NCBI GenBank assembly: GCA_964609385.1
Contig: CAZSSM010000007.1
Span: 72,667 to 136,666 of the forward strand
From: CAZSSM01 sp964609385
Lineage (GTDB): Bacteria > Planctomycetota > Planctomycetia > Isosphaerales > Isosphaeraceae
Direction: 5' to 3'
DNA: 64,000 nt
Below are positions 1 to 8,856 of this stretch, one piece after another. Position numbers and translations under genes: made by a program. How positions within the stretch are numbered: position 1 is the stretch's first letter; each line of letters begins with the position of its first letter. The notes beneath the pieces were generated by a model. That model made no database searches and was not told where the DNA came from. It worked only from the letters and a program-made list of their open reading frames with translations.

Positions 1-346
1 CCTCGGGCGAATGGCGCATGTTGTTGCCATATTTGGAGAAGTTGATCCAGAGCGAGATCTCTAAGCGCGGATCGTCCTGATGGACGTAAACCCGGTTGAG
101 ATAGTCGTCGGCCTGCGACTCGCGGAGGATCCGGGGGTCGACTGGCGTGTCGCGGCCGATCCAGGGGCCGATCTGGAGCGGGACCATCTCATCCAGGGGC
201 TTGGCCAGGTTGGGGCGCTCGGCCTCAGCGAGCTGTTCGATGGCTGCTTGGGTGATCAAGCCCACGCCCATTAGCATGACGGTCACAAGGTAGCGTTTGC
301 TCCCCAAGGTTCCCCACGAGATCCAAGTGTTTGGAATTCGCATCAT
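1..346 (-). CDS. Exosortase-associated EpsI-family protein, N-terminal part (cut by window edge)
   Basis: Only the first ~115 codons are inside the window; the gene continues leftwards beyond base 1. The frame begins MMRIPNTWISW, has one hydrophobic stretch near residues 20-33 (YLVTVMLMGVGLIT), then 'IGPWIGRDTPVD' and 'LWINFSKYGNNMRHSPE'. This order (one membrane segment, a G-W-G box, then a hydrophobic strand ending in H-x-P) matches the EpsI/DUF3485 proteins that are fused to, or encoded next to, exosortases. Their molecular role is not settled; they are thought to help exosortase-linked polysaccharide or protein export. The start codon overlaps the exosortase stop codon (ATGA), so the two are almost certainly translationally coupled. 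Family assignment rests on context plus these motifs. Confidence 0.72.
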   Translation of the reverse strand, partial: MMRIPNTWISWGTLGSKRYLVTVMLMGVGLITQAAIEQLAEAERPNLAKPLDEMVPLQIGPWIGRDTPVDPRILRESQADDYLNRVYVHQDDPRLEISLWINFSKYGNNMRHSPE

Positions 347-1488
347 GCCGAGCCTCCTTCATGGATCCAGCCGGTCGATGATCCCGAGCGTCGGGGAATC
401 GGATCGGCCATGGGGGGCGGGTCGACCTCGACACCGGACGCCCAGATCTCGCGGAATTGCCCGAGCAGCCAGCTCTCTAGGCAGAGCAGACTGAGTCCGA
501 ATCCGAGCATTACTAGGCCTTCGAGGGTATGAAACGCGCCGGTGGCGAACTGGGGATCGATCCGATACATGATCCAGCCGGTCAGGATCACGCGGGCGAC
601 ATTGGCGGTCATCGCGATCGGCACCGACGAGAGGATCAGCACGAAGCTCTCCCATCGCGGGCGTTTGGAGAGGAAAGCCACGGCGGTCGTCAGGGCGAGG
701 AAGCCGGTCAACTGCCGCATCCCACTGCATGCCTCGGCGACGAACATCTGGAGCCCGCCGGGCAGCGTGATTCGATTCCCCTGGCAGAGCGTTGGGATCC
801 CGATAGCGTTCATCAATGATGAGGCGATCTGGCTGACGCTCAACTGCAACGGTGAGGCCAGGCTCGTGTAGAGCGCAACCGGCAGCGGGATGGCGAAGGC
901 CAGGAAGGCCAAGGGGAAACCGAACCGCCTCAGGGCTCCCAAGCCGCCCCAGACCCCGATTAGGCCGGCCAGGCCGAACAGGAATCCCAACCCGCCGACC
1001 AGGCCGATCGGGAATAGGGTCGTGGCCCATCGGCAACCGATGGCCATTGCGATGAAGATCACGCCGACGATCCACCCGCCCCGATCCGGCCCCTGCGGGA
1101 GTCCATGACGACGGACCGCCTCAGAGGCGAAGTAACCAGCCATCAACGGAACCAAGAAGCCGTGGCTGTAGTTCTCGTCGCTGGACCAGACCCAGGCGAA
1201 GTAGCGGAGATGCGGCCAGAACAGCAGGATCAGGAGCCCAAGAGCGAGACCCGAACCGATCAGCGAGGCGCGCCCTTTGGGGGTCTCATGGAGTCCGATC
1301 AGCCAACGCGACAGGCTCGTCCCGTTCGCATCGTCGACGACCGGATCCTGGACGGGTCGCGCCAAGTCGTCGCGGGGCGTTCGCAGTTCGGGATCGGTGG
1401 GATTGGGGTTCGTCGGTCGTGTCATGAGCATGAAAAAGACCCTCGACACAGGCAACGGGGTCGGGGGCCGCGTCGCGGGGCGGTCCAT
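343..1488 (-). CDS. Exosortase (multi-pass membrane transpeptidase-like enzyme)
   Basis: Exosortases are integral-membrane cysteine enzymes thought to process PEP-CTERM-type sorting signals of exported proteins, and they usually sit in exopolysaccharide loci, as here. Counting from the start chosen, the catalytic signature is intact: Cys254 in 'VAEACSGMR', Arg299 in 'NVARVIL' and His320 in 'GAFHTLEG'. At least seven hydrophobic segments lie between about residues 75 and 345. The N-terminal ~60 residues are Pro/Asp-rich and probably cytoplasmic. The upstream stop and this ATG share a base (TGATG at 1490-1486). A second start at 1431 has a GAGG box nine bases upstream and would remove 19 residues. 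No PEP-CTERM substrate gene is visible in the window. Confidence 0.88.
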   Translation of the reverse strand: MDRPATRPPTPLPVSRVFFMLMTRPTNPNPTDPELRTPRDDLARPVQDPVVDDANGTSLSRWLIGLHETPKGRASLIGSGLALGLLILLFWPHLRYFAWVWSSDENYSHGFLVPLMAGYFASEAVRRHGLPQGPDRGGWIVGVIFIAMAIGCRWATTLFPIGLVGGLGFLFGLAGLIGVWGGLGALRRFGFPLAFLAFAIPLPVALYTSLASPLQLSVSQIASSLMNAIGIPTLCQGNRITLPGGLQMFVAEACSGMRQLTGFLALTTAVAFLSKRPRWESFVLILSSVPIAMTANVARVILTGWIMYRIDPQFATGAFHTLEGLVMLGFGLSLLCLESWLLGQFREIWASGVEVDPPPMADPIPRRSGSSTGWIHEGGSA

Positions 1489-4400
1489 CAAGGTAAGGGG
1501 GTCGTGGTTTGTCGAGTTCGGGAGTCGAACCTCGTCGACACTCGCTCGACCTGTGGGGGGAGCGGCCCGCGTTGGCTCTGCAGGTCGCCGAGTTCGATCC
1601 GGGCGCGGTCGCCAATCGCGTCGTGGCTGGCGCCGGGTCCCCGACGTGCCTGTTCCCAATCGGCGATGGCCCGGTCGTAGTCCCCCTGACGCATCCGGAG
1701 GTTGGCCAGATTGCAGAGCCAGGCCCGACGCACCGATCGGATCGGCATCGCGTCAATTGCCCGCTCGTACCGCACGATGGCTTGGTCGAGATCATCCGGT
1801 TCGAGCAGGGCCAGGGCTTCAGCGACGGCCGCATGGTGCAGCCCGCGATGGCTCGGATCATCCGGAGGCGGAGAGGACTTGTCTAAGTCGACAATGCGTC
1901 GGAGTGCCTCGCGCTCCTTCGAGACCCCCTGGTATCGGAGCATCCGCGCCGCGCTCAGCCAGACGATGGCGTGGTCGGGCAGGATGGCCGACCAGTCGTC
2001 GAACCGCCAAAGTCCCGGCTCGCTCATCGCTTCGATGATTGGACCGATCCGATTCTCCAGCGGGAGTTGGAAGCGTCGGAACCGATTGTCCTCTCCGAAG
2101 AATCGCGGCTCGGGCTCGTCGACGATTCGGGCCGTGGCGGCCATCCGCAAGGCCTCGGCGAAGGCTGTCCGTGCCGGCTCGTCACGACCGGCATCGAGGA
2201 GTCGATGACCGGTCCAGGTCAGCGAGATGACGTCGCGGCTTAGGCCCATCGCCTCGGACAAAGGGATCGGTGCCTGGCCCGAGACTGGGCGCACTGCCAG
2301 GGCGCGGAGCCAGGGATCCAGTGGCGAGGCCGCCCTTGTCTCGAGAAGGTGTTGCCACGCCTCACGCTCGGCCTCCAAGTCGCCCTCCCGCACCGCCAAG
2401 CGCTGATCGGCTAGGAATCGTAGAGCTGTGCTTCGAGGGCGCCCGCGCCACCAGGGTGTCGGGCCGGTCGGCTCGGTCACCAGGTCGCTCAAGGCCTCGC
2501 CGTCCAGGCCCGAGCCGTCGGCCAGGGTATTGGCTATCTGACCGGCCTGGCGATCCTCCAATGCCCAAAGCGAGGCCAAGCCCACTCCTGCGCCGATGAT
2601 CGGCAACGCGCCCAGCAGCACGAACGGCCCCACCAGCCAACGGACCCAAGGCATCGGGATCGCTGACGGCGCACGCGCGACGGTCGGTTTCGGTCGGCGA
2701 TCCCGACGACCACTGGCCGATCGACGTTCCGCGACCCGGTCTTCGCCCGATCTTCGGGCCCCCTGACCGCGCAAGACGTCGCGAATGCTCGGGAGCGGGA
2801 TCAGTTCCGGTTCCGCAGGCTCGGTCGATGGTCCTACGACCTCACGATGAGCCCGGAACAGAATTCTGGGGTCGCGCTCCGATTCCGAATCCCGGTTCTT
2901 TGCCTTTCCGCTATCGCCCGATGTCTGCCCCGAGTTCCCCAATGGAGTCGATGGCTGCTCCCTCGTTGACCTCGATCCGCGGGCCGACCCGAGCGTGGTC
3001 GGCTCAGGCATTGGATCCGACAGGGCTTCCCGATTGCTCGCGTCCCCTTCAGTCTCCTCGGTCTCCTCAACGATCCTCGAGGCTTCCACAGCCCCGTCCA
3101 CCGATTCGCGTTCGACGGCTGTGGAGGGGGGCGGTGGAGCAGGAGTGGAGGGAAGATCCCGTTTGTCACGTTCGAGAGCGGCATGGTCGTGAGGAGGCTC
3201 GACAGGTTGCGCGTAGGCCAATGACTCTGATCGCGGGACGGGTTGCTCCAAGATCGAACTGTCGTCCGAAGGAACATCGTCCACGAGGGCGTCGTCGACA
3301 TCTTCGATGGGATCGGCATCGATGAGGATATCGCCGACGAACTTAGGAGCTTCCTCCGCGCGCTCTTGGATCGGGACGTCAACCTCGACGGAGGGCTCCG
3401 GTGTTGCTTCAGGCTTGGACAGAGCCTCAACCTCGTCGACGTCCGGAAACGCGATCATCGGCTGTGCCCCATCGACCGTCGCCGATTCGGGGGATCCGGG
3501 ATCGGCTTCGACCTCCGCGTCAGGTTCGGCCAGCGACAGTTCGGCGTCGTCCTCGAGGACTGTGACGACGTCCGGCTCAACCTCGTGAAAGAGTTCGAGT
3601 TGATCGAACATCGAGGCGTCGATTGGCTCCGGCATCCCGTTGACGTGCGGCGGTTCAACCTTTGGCGATTCGATCCGCGTCGTTTCGACGGTCGAGGGTC
3701 GAACCTTCGCCGTAATCGGGGCCACCGAGTTCGACGGATCGGGAGGGACCGCATCGTTTTTCGGAGCGCTCGGCGCAGTCGACCCTTGGATGGCAGGAGA
3801 GGCGATTGTCGGGGTCTTCGGGACCTCGATCGGGGCGTTCGCATTGAGTCGGGCCGAATGTCGGTCGGCCGGTCGGTCGTCGATCGTTCGCGATGGAACG
3901 GCCTTGGGCCGTGATACGTTGGGCTTGAGCCGCGCCGTCGAGGGGACCTCGACCATCGGTACGCTCGGCGAACGGGGTGGGATGCGCGACGGCGAGGCGG
4001 GCGTGGTCGGCTGGGTCGGTCGAGGTGCCCGGGGGTTGAGGCTCGGAGGGACGACGGTTTTGGAGGCTCGGGGGAGCGAGTGATCGACCGACGGCCGAGT
4101 CGTCGGGGTCGCTGGGAGGGATTGATTGGACGGGGTTGGAGGCACCGTGCGATCGAAGGCGACGGTCCGAGGCTCACGACGAGGGTCAAAGGGTTCTTGG
4201 GGGACGGGGGCAGGCCGTAGTGGTTCGATGTCGAGTGTATGAGTCGGCGCTTGGACGTGCCGATTAACGTTTGGGGGTGTCTGCGGGATCGCTTTGAGCG
4301 TCGGCTTGAAATCGAGGAGTTTCGGACGTGGAGCGGGGTCGTCGGAGATCGTCAACTGGGTCGAGCCGACAGTGACCGTCGTGTCCTTGGGGATTCGGTG

Positions 4401-4640
4401 CTGTCCGGAGATCGGCCGCTCACCGAGTCGGACCGGACCGGGGGGGCCGAACGCCTCAACGATCCAGTGGTGCCCGCGACGACGGAGCAGGCACTGGACG
4501 TCGGCCAGCTCGGGCTCCTCGACCTGGACGTGGCAGTCAGGCCCTCGGCCGATGCGGACGAGCACCTGGCGTCCCAAAGAGAGGACACGCGTGGTCGGCT
4601 CATCGCTCCGCTGAATCTGTAGGGCCGAGGGTTGCAGCAT
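1488..4640 (-). CDS. FHA domain / transmembrane / TPR protein in the exopolysaccharide operon
   Basis: A 1050-aa protein with three parts. Residues ~1-100 form a forkhead-associated domain ('VLVRIGRGPDCHVQ', then 'WIVEAFGPPGPVRLGER'), a fold that normally binds phosphothreonine. Residues ~110-650 are a low-complexity Pro/Ser/Asp/Glu-rich linker. One transmembrane helix follows at ~662-690 ('WLVGPFVLLGALPIIGAG'), then ~350 residues with TPR-like helices, including 'LCNLANLRMRQGDYDRAI' near the C-terminus. So the FHA domain and the TPR region lie on opposite sides of the inner membrane. An upstream in-frame start at 4739 would overlap the preceding gene, and the protein sequence there is not FHA-like, so 4640 was preferred. 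Its job is unknown; a phospho-dependent scaffold for the polysaccharide or exosortase machinery is an inference. Confidence 0.75.
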   Translation of the reverse strand: MLQPSALQIQRSDEPTTRVLSLGRQVLVRIGRGPDCHVQVEEPELADVQCLLRRRGHHWIVEAFGPPGPVRLGERPISGQHRIPKDTTVTVGSTQLTISDDPAPRPKLLDFKPTLKAIPQTPPNVNRHVQAPTHTLDIEPLRPAPVPQEPFDPRREPRTVAFDRTVPPTPSNQSLPATPTTRPSVDHSLPRASKTVVPPSLNPRAPRPTQPTTPASPSRIPPRSPSVPMVEVPSTARLKPNVSRPKAVPSRTIDDRPADRHSARLNANAPIEVPKTPTIASPAIQGSTAPSAPKNDAVPPDPSNSVAPITAKVRPSTVETTRIESPKVEPPHVNGMPEPIDASMFDQLELFHEVEPDVVTVLEDDAELSLAEPDAEVEADPGSPESATVDGAQPMIAFPDVDEVEALSKPEATPEPSVEVDVPIQERAEEAPKFVGDILIDADPIEDVDDALVDDVPSDDSSILEQPVPRSESLAYAQPVEPPHDHAALERDKRDLPSTPAPPPPSTAVERESVDGAVEASRIVEETEETEGDASNREALSDPMPEPTTLGSARGSRSTREQPSTPLGNSGQTSGDSGKAKNRDSESERDPRILFRAHREVVGPSTEPAEPELIPLPSIRDVLRGQGARRSGEDRVAERRSASGRRDRRPKPTVARAPSAIPMPWVRWLVGPFVLLGALPIIGAGVGLASLWALEDRQAGQIANTLADGSGLDGEALSDLVTEPTGPTPWWRGRPRSTALRFLADQRLAVREGDLEAEREAWQHLLETRAASPLDPWLRALAVRPVSGQAPIPLSEAMGLSRDVISLTWTGHRLLDAGRDEPARTAFAEALRMAATARIVDEPEPRFFGEDNRFRRFQLPLENRIGPIIEAMSEPGLWRFDDWSAILPDHAIVWLSAARMLRYQGVSKEREALRRIVDLDKSSPPPDDPSHRGLHHAAVAEALALLEPDDLDQAIVRYERAIDAMPIRSVRRAWLCNLANLRMRQGDYDRAIADWEQARRGPGASHDAIGDRARIELGDLQSQRGPLPPQVERVSTRFDSRTRQTTTPLP

Positions 4641-4683
4641 GGGGGACGTCTCGGTCAGTCCGTTGGGGGGACGTTTCGTCGGG

Positions 4684-6261
4684 TCATGTGGTGGCGAAGA
4701 GATCGGTGCCGCCGGCCAGCCAGCGTTGCAGGAGGCCAAGGATGAGACTCAAGCAGATCGCAACGACCGGTAGTTGCCAGGTCCACTGGATCGCGGCGAA
4801 GCCGAGGCTCAACAGCGCGCTGCCGAGCAGCGCAGCGGCCAAGGCGCGGTCGGCGCCGCCGATCCGGGCCAAGACGAACGGAAGCCGGATTACGGACCAG
4901 GCGAGGGCCAGCCCCACGACAGCGAGCCCGGCCAGGCCCGCCTCGGCGGCCAGTTGCAGCAGGCTGCTGGAGGCCGTTGCGGTCCGCTCGTCGCGGCCTT
5001 TGTAGTAGGGGTGGATCACGTCGAAGCAGCCCAAGCCGGCGCCCAAGAGTGGGAAGTCACGTGCGATCCGCGCCGTCTCATGCCAACGCGCGACGGTCTC
5101 AGGCCAGGAGTCGGCTCGGACCAACGGGCGGTCCGGGTCGGGCGGGGCAGTCTCCGATCCGTTCGCGAGGCCGGCGCTGAGGCCGAGCAGCAGAACAGAG
5201 GCCAGCGTCAGGCTTGGGCCGAGCGCCCCGAGCCCGGTGCCAAGGCTGGCCAACAGTCCCGTGATCGCCAGGACCAGGCCGATCCCGATCGCCAACCAAG
5301 GCCCGGCCAGCCAACCCATGAGTCCGGAAGCGCCCAGCGTCAGGACCCCGAGCAGCAGGGCGGCCGCACCAGAGGGGCGGTCGCGCATCCGGGTCCAAAA
5401 CCGATCGCGGCTGCCACGCGGGGCCAAGCCGTGCAAGGCCAAGCCGAGAGCCAAGGGCAGGGCGATGGCGGCCAGGGCCAGCAAAGCGTCGGGGCCACCC
5501 ATCAGGCCGCCGGGGCCGAGTTCCGGCTCTAGTTGGATCCAGGGCAAGGGGGTGGCGGCCCGATCCGGGTCCTCCAAGGCGATCAGTTGCGAGTCGTGGG
5601 GGGCCGACTCCTGATCGAGTCGGGTCGGTGCCAGCATGGCCAATGGGCCAGCACGGGCTCCGGGCACATAGGCGCCGTAGAGCCCCTCCGCGCCACCAGC
5701 GACCTGGATGGCCAGGGCCAACACCTGCCAGGCGAACGCGGCCACGATGCTGGAGGCGACCAGGACTAAACGTCGAGGCCGATCAACTAACTGCGCCGTC
5801 ATCCAGGCCAGGCCGAGGCAGAGTAGGGCCCCGGCGGTCCATCGGAGTGTTGCGCCGCGATCCAGACTGACCGGCGTCCGCATTTGCGCGGCCTTGGGCT
5901 CGGCCCCTTGCGGATCGTCGCGTCGGATCAGGTCAGTCAAGGCGCCCTGGGTGTAGGCCTCCTGCGAACGGGGCGAGGCCCGAACGGCCAGCGGGGCTGG
6001 CAACGGTGCTAGTTGCAGGGCCCCGATGACGACCAGCCCGAAGAGCGCGGGGACCCAAGGGCCGATCAGCAATGGCCAGCGACCCATGAGAATGAGCCGC
6101 AACAGCGTGGCGATCAGGCCCAAGCCGACCAGGATCGCCAGCAGCGGCGGGCACCACCAGACGGCCCCACCGAAGGCCAAGGCGCTGACCATCGGCACGG
6201 TCATCAGCACGCCCAATGCGACCCCGTCACATCCCCAACGCATCCGTGCGCCGACGCCCAA
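4684..6261 (-). CDS. O-antigen ligase / polymerase-like membrane protein (Wzy-type)
   Basis: A 525-aa protein with about 11-12 hydrophobic segments. The C-terminal third carries 'ARDFPLLGAGLGCFDVIHP' followed by 'SSLLQLAAEAGLAGLAVVG', the pattern of the Wzy_C / O-antigen ligase domain (PF04932), where a G-x-G-x-F loop and an E-x-G-x-x-G segment flank the large periplasmic loop. Such proteins polymerise or ligate undecaprenyl-linked repeat units outside the inner membrane. Start: a TTG at 6261 has an AAGGAG eight bases upstream; the first ATG (6243) has no such site, so TTG was kept. It lies between the tyrosine autokinase and the FHA-TPR gene in one operon. Polymerase versus ligase cannot be told from sequence alone. 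Confidence 0.8.
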   Translation of the reverse strand: MGVGARMRWGCDGVALGVLMTVPMVSALAFGGAVWWCPPLLAILVGLGLIATLLRLILMGRWPLLIGPWVPALFGLVVIGALQLAPLPAPLAVRASPRSQEAYTQGALTDLIRRDDPQGAEPKAAQMRTPVSLDRGATLRWTAGALLCLGLAWMTAQLVDRPRRLVLVASSIVAAFAWQVLALAIQVAGGAEGLYGAYVPGARAGPLAMLAPTRLDQESAPHDSQLIALEDPDRAATPLPWIQLEPELGPGGLMGGPDALLALAAIALPLALGLALHGLAPRGSRDRFWTRMRDRPSGAAALLLGVLTLGASGLMGWLAGPWLAIGIGLVLAITGLLASLGTGLGALGPSLTLASVLLLGLSAGLANGSETAPPDPDRPLVRADSWPETVARWHETARIARDFPLLGAGLGCFDVIHPYYKGRDERTATASSSLLQLAAEAGLAGLAVVGLALAWSVIRLPFVLARIGGADRALAAALLGSALLSLGFAAIQWTWQLPVVAICLSLILGLLQRWLAGGTDLFATT

Positions 6262-6379
6262 GATTCGTGCTCCTTGCAGAACATCCTGACGGTCATCATG
6301 TGGAGAAAGATCGCAACGGGTGGGTGATCGCGGGCCGGGTCATTCCGTTCCCGGTGGGGGCCGATTCACCACGCTGTGT

Positions 6380-8674
6380 CTAGCTGGTCGCCAACATGGG
6401 TCGCGGACCGGCCATTGGGGCGTTTAGGGGCCGATCCCATTCGGCGGCTTCCCCATAGCTCGACCAGTTGTTGAGGTCCTGGTTGAGGCCATTGAAGACA
6501 GCGCCGACGACCGGCACGCGCGATTGGGCGAGCATGTGTCGGGCGCGGGTGATCGGCTTGATCGAGCCGGCGCCGGATCGAACCACGAGCACTGCCGCAT
6601 CGACCAACTGGCCAAGCATCCGACAGTCGGCCAAGCCGAGTACGGCCGGGCCGTCCAGGATGACGCGGTCGTAATGTTTGGCCAGGCTCAGGAGCAGTTG
6701 GCGGAGTTCCAGGGTCCCAAGGATCTCGACTGGGGCGTCGCGTGTCGAGCCGGTCGGCATGTAGTCGAGCAAGGCGATCTCGGTGGCCACCAGGGTCGAC
6801 TGCCAGGCGGTCCCGTGAAGCAGGATGTCGGTCAGGCCGGGTCGCTCGGGATGGTTCTCGGCCGCATCGTCGGGGTGTTCCTGATCGTCGAGGTCGGGAA
6901 AGACCGGGGCGAGACTAGGCTTCCGGAGGTCGGCCTCCAGGAGCAGGGTTCGTTCGCCGGCGCGGGCGCAGGTGGCGGCCAGGTTCAGGGCGGTCGTCGA
7001 TTTGCCCTCGCCGGCACGGGCGCTGGTGATCAGGATCGTGGAGAGGGGCCGGTCGGCAACCAAACTGGCGCGGAGGTTCCGATAGGCGTCGGCGGCTTCG
7101 GACTGGGGCAGGGCGTGGGTCCAGAGGTGCCCACCACGCTCCAATTGGGCCGAGTGCGGCATCCGCGCCACCACGCCCAGCAGTGGGACGTCCAGGCCGC
7201 TCGGCCCGACCAGTTGCTCGGGGGCCTTGACGCGATGGTCGAAGTGCTCTCGGGCGCAGACCAGCCCGCCGCCGGCGGCCAGGCCCAGCGCGACGAAGAA
7301 GGCGATCATCAACGGTCGGTTGGGCGCGAACGGCTCTACCGGGATGTGGGCTGGGCTCTCAATGGTGATCGGTGGGTCGCCGTTAACCTGTTTTTTGAGC
7401 GTCTCATAGTCGCCGATCGCCTTGTCACGCTCCTCCAGAACCCGGAGCAGCCGCTCGCGCTCCTGACGCGCATTTTGGAACTCCTGGATCATCGGCATCG
7501 CCTGTTGGTACTCGTCGAGCAACTTCTGCGACTGGGCGCGAAGGCTCTTGAGACTCTCCCTCGATTTGTCGAGAAGGACCGATTCCATCTCCTGGCTGTC
7601 CGACTCCGGGGATCGGACGTCACCTCGGAGCCGGGCCATGGTCTGCTCGACCCGGGCCAACTGTTTCTTGAGGTTCTGGTAGGCCAGGTCGCCGGAAGGA
7701 TAGCGGATGATCCGTTCCAGTTGCTGCATGCCGTCGCCGAGCCGATCGGCATATTCGCGGAGTTGGTCCATCTCCTTCTGGGCATCGCGTTGGATCGGGT
7801 CGATCGAGCGGTCGGGATAGATCTGGCGGAAGAGGTAGTCGAGCTGCATCGACTCGTGCATCTGCGAGCGGTGCGCGATCTGTTGGAGGATCTGGCTATA
7901 CTGTTCGCCGATCAGGATGTTGCCGTTGGGGGCCATGCTGACGGCTTTGTCGTTGAGGAGTTCGGTAATCCGGCGATCGATGTTCTCGAGTTCCTTCTGG
8001 ATCTCCTGGCGTCGGCGTTTGGCGAAGTCGAGGACGTTCTCGAAGACGGTGCTCTGATCGTGACTTTCCTGGATCTCCGCATCCCTGATGAGCTGGTTGA
8101 GCATCCCCGCGGTGCGTTGGGGATCGGTCCCTTTGAGATAGACGTTGAAGTAGGTGGTCTGGGGCTGGCCGACGATCTGGAGGTTCTCCAAGATCTCCTC
8201 GGCGACGGCGTCGGGATCGACGTCGGGGTCGGCGATGGTCGGCTGGCGGGCGACCCGCTTGGCGAGGCTCAGCCCTTTGAGGCGTTCGACGGTGTTGGCC
8301 ACAAAATACTCATCGTCGCCGGACAGTCCGGCGGCCTGACCGCCGGTGATGATCTGGACCAAGGCGCTGTCGAACTGGGGCGGCTTGATCTTGATCTGAG
8401 CCATGGCGCGATACTGGTCGGGCTGTCGGAGGACGTAGATGGTGCCCGCGCCGCCGATTAGGATGGCCACAGCCAACACCAGGGCGAACCCGCGACGCAG
8501 GGCGTCAAGATAGTCCATGAACCCTTTGGAGGGACTGCCGGGCCCGTGGCTCGACGGTGCGTGGCCGACCGGTGTGGCGACCAGCGGGGTCCGCGCCGCG
8601 GGCGTCGGGGCGTTGGCCGACGGGTGCCAGGGTGAGGGCGGTTCGGCGTGTGTCGGGGTCAACGAGCGATCCAT
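6380..8674 (-). CDS. Wzc-like polysaccharide co-polymerase / tyrosine autokinase
   Basis: A 764-aa protein fusing a Wzz-type chain-length regulator to a BY-kinase. After a Pro/Ala-rich N-terminus come TM1 (~63-82), a long periplasmic coiled-coil region (~209-424), TM2 (~454-473) and a cytoplasmic ATPase. The ATPase has Walker A 'SARAGEGKST' (552-561), Walker A' 'LLLEADLRKP' (577-586) and Walker B 'VILDGP' (671-676). These proteins control polymer length and export through the Wza channel. The usual C-terminal tyrosine cluster that is autophosphorylated is missing; only one Tyr (about residue 740, 'NWSSYGEA') lies in the last 25 residues. Start: ATG at 8674 with GGAG 11 bases upstream; a TTG at 8782 lacks a ribosome site. 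It follows the WecA-like gene by about 180 bases. Confidence 0.9.
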   Translation of the reverse strand: MDRSLTPTHAEPPSPWHPSANAPTPAARTPLVATPVGHAPSSHGPGSPSKGFMDYLDALRRGFALVLAVAILIGGAGTIYVLRQPDQYRAMAQIKIKPPQFDSALVQIITGGQAAGLSGDDEYFVANTVERLKGLSLAKRVARQPTIADPDVDPDAVAEEILENLQIVGQPQTTYFNVYLKGTDPQRTAGMLNQLIRDAEIQESHDQSTVFENVLDFAKRRRQEIQKELENIDRRITELLNDKAVSMAPNGNILIGEQYSQILQQIAHRSQMHESMQLDYLFRQIYPDRSIDPIQRDAQKEMDQLREYADRLGDGMQQLERIIRYPSGDLAYQNLKKQLARVEQTMARLRGDVRSPESDSQEMESVLLDKSRESLKSLRAQSQKLLDEYQQAMPMIQEFQNARQERERLLRVLEERDKAIGDYETLKKQVNGDPPITIESPAHIPVEPFAPNRPLMIAFFVALGLAAGGGLVCAREHFDHRVKAPEQLVGPSGLDVPLLGVVARMPHSAQLERGGHLWTHALPQSEAADAYRNLRASLVADRPLSTILITSARAGEGKSTTALNLAATCARAGERTLLLEADLRKPSLAPVFPDLDDQEHPDDAAENHPERPGLTDILLHGTAWQSTLVATEIALLDYMPTGSTRDAPVEILGTLELRQLLLSLAKHYDRVILDGPAVLGLADCRMLGQLVDAAVLVVRSGAGSIKPITRARHMLAQSRVPVVGAVFNGLNQDLNNWSSYGEAAEWDRPLNAPMAGPRPMLATS

Positions 8675-8856
8675 GCCACCATGTGCTCCGAGAACCTGCG
8701 GAATCGGGGAGCGGACCGGTCGGACATCGGAGTGTCGGGACACGATCCGGGGCTCCTGGGTTGGGCGAGTCGGCCCAGTCAAGACAGACCGGACTTTGGT
8801 TTGCGGGTCGAGGCGCCGTGTGTCGGCCGCCCCGCGCGTCGGGGAGGCCTCGATCC

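Noticed and set aside
6524..8461. 645-codon open frame on the plus strand opposite the Wzc-like gene
   Set aside because: It is antisense to a gene with clear Walker motifs; the translation is Gly/Asp/Leu-rich without domains and reflects the GC-rich codon pattern of the real gene.
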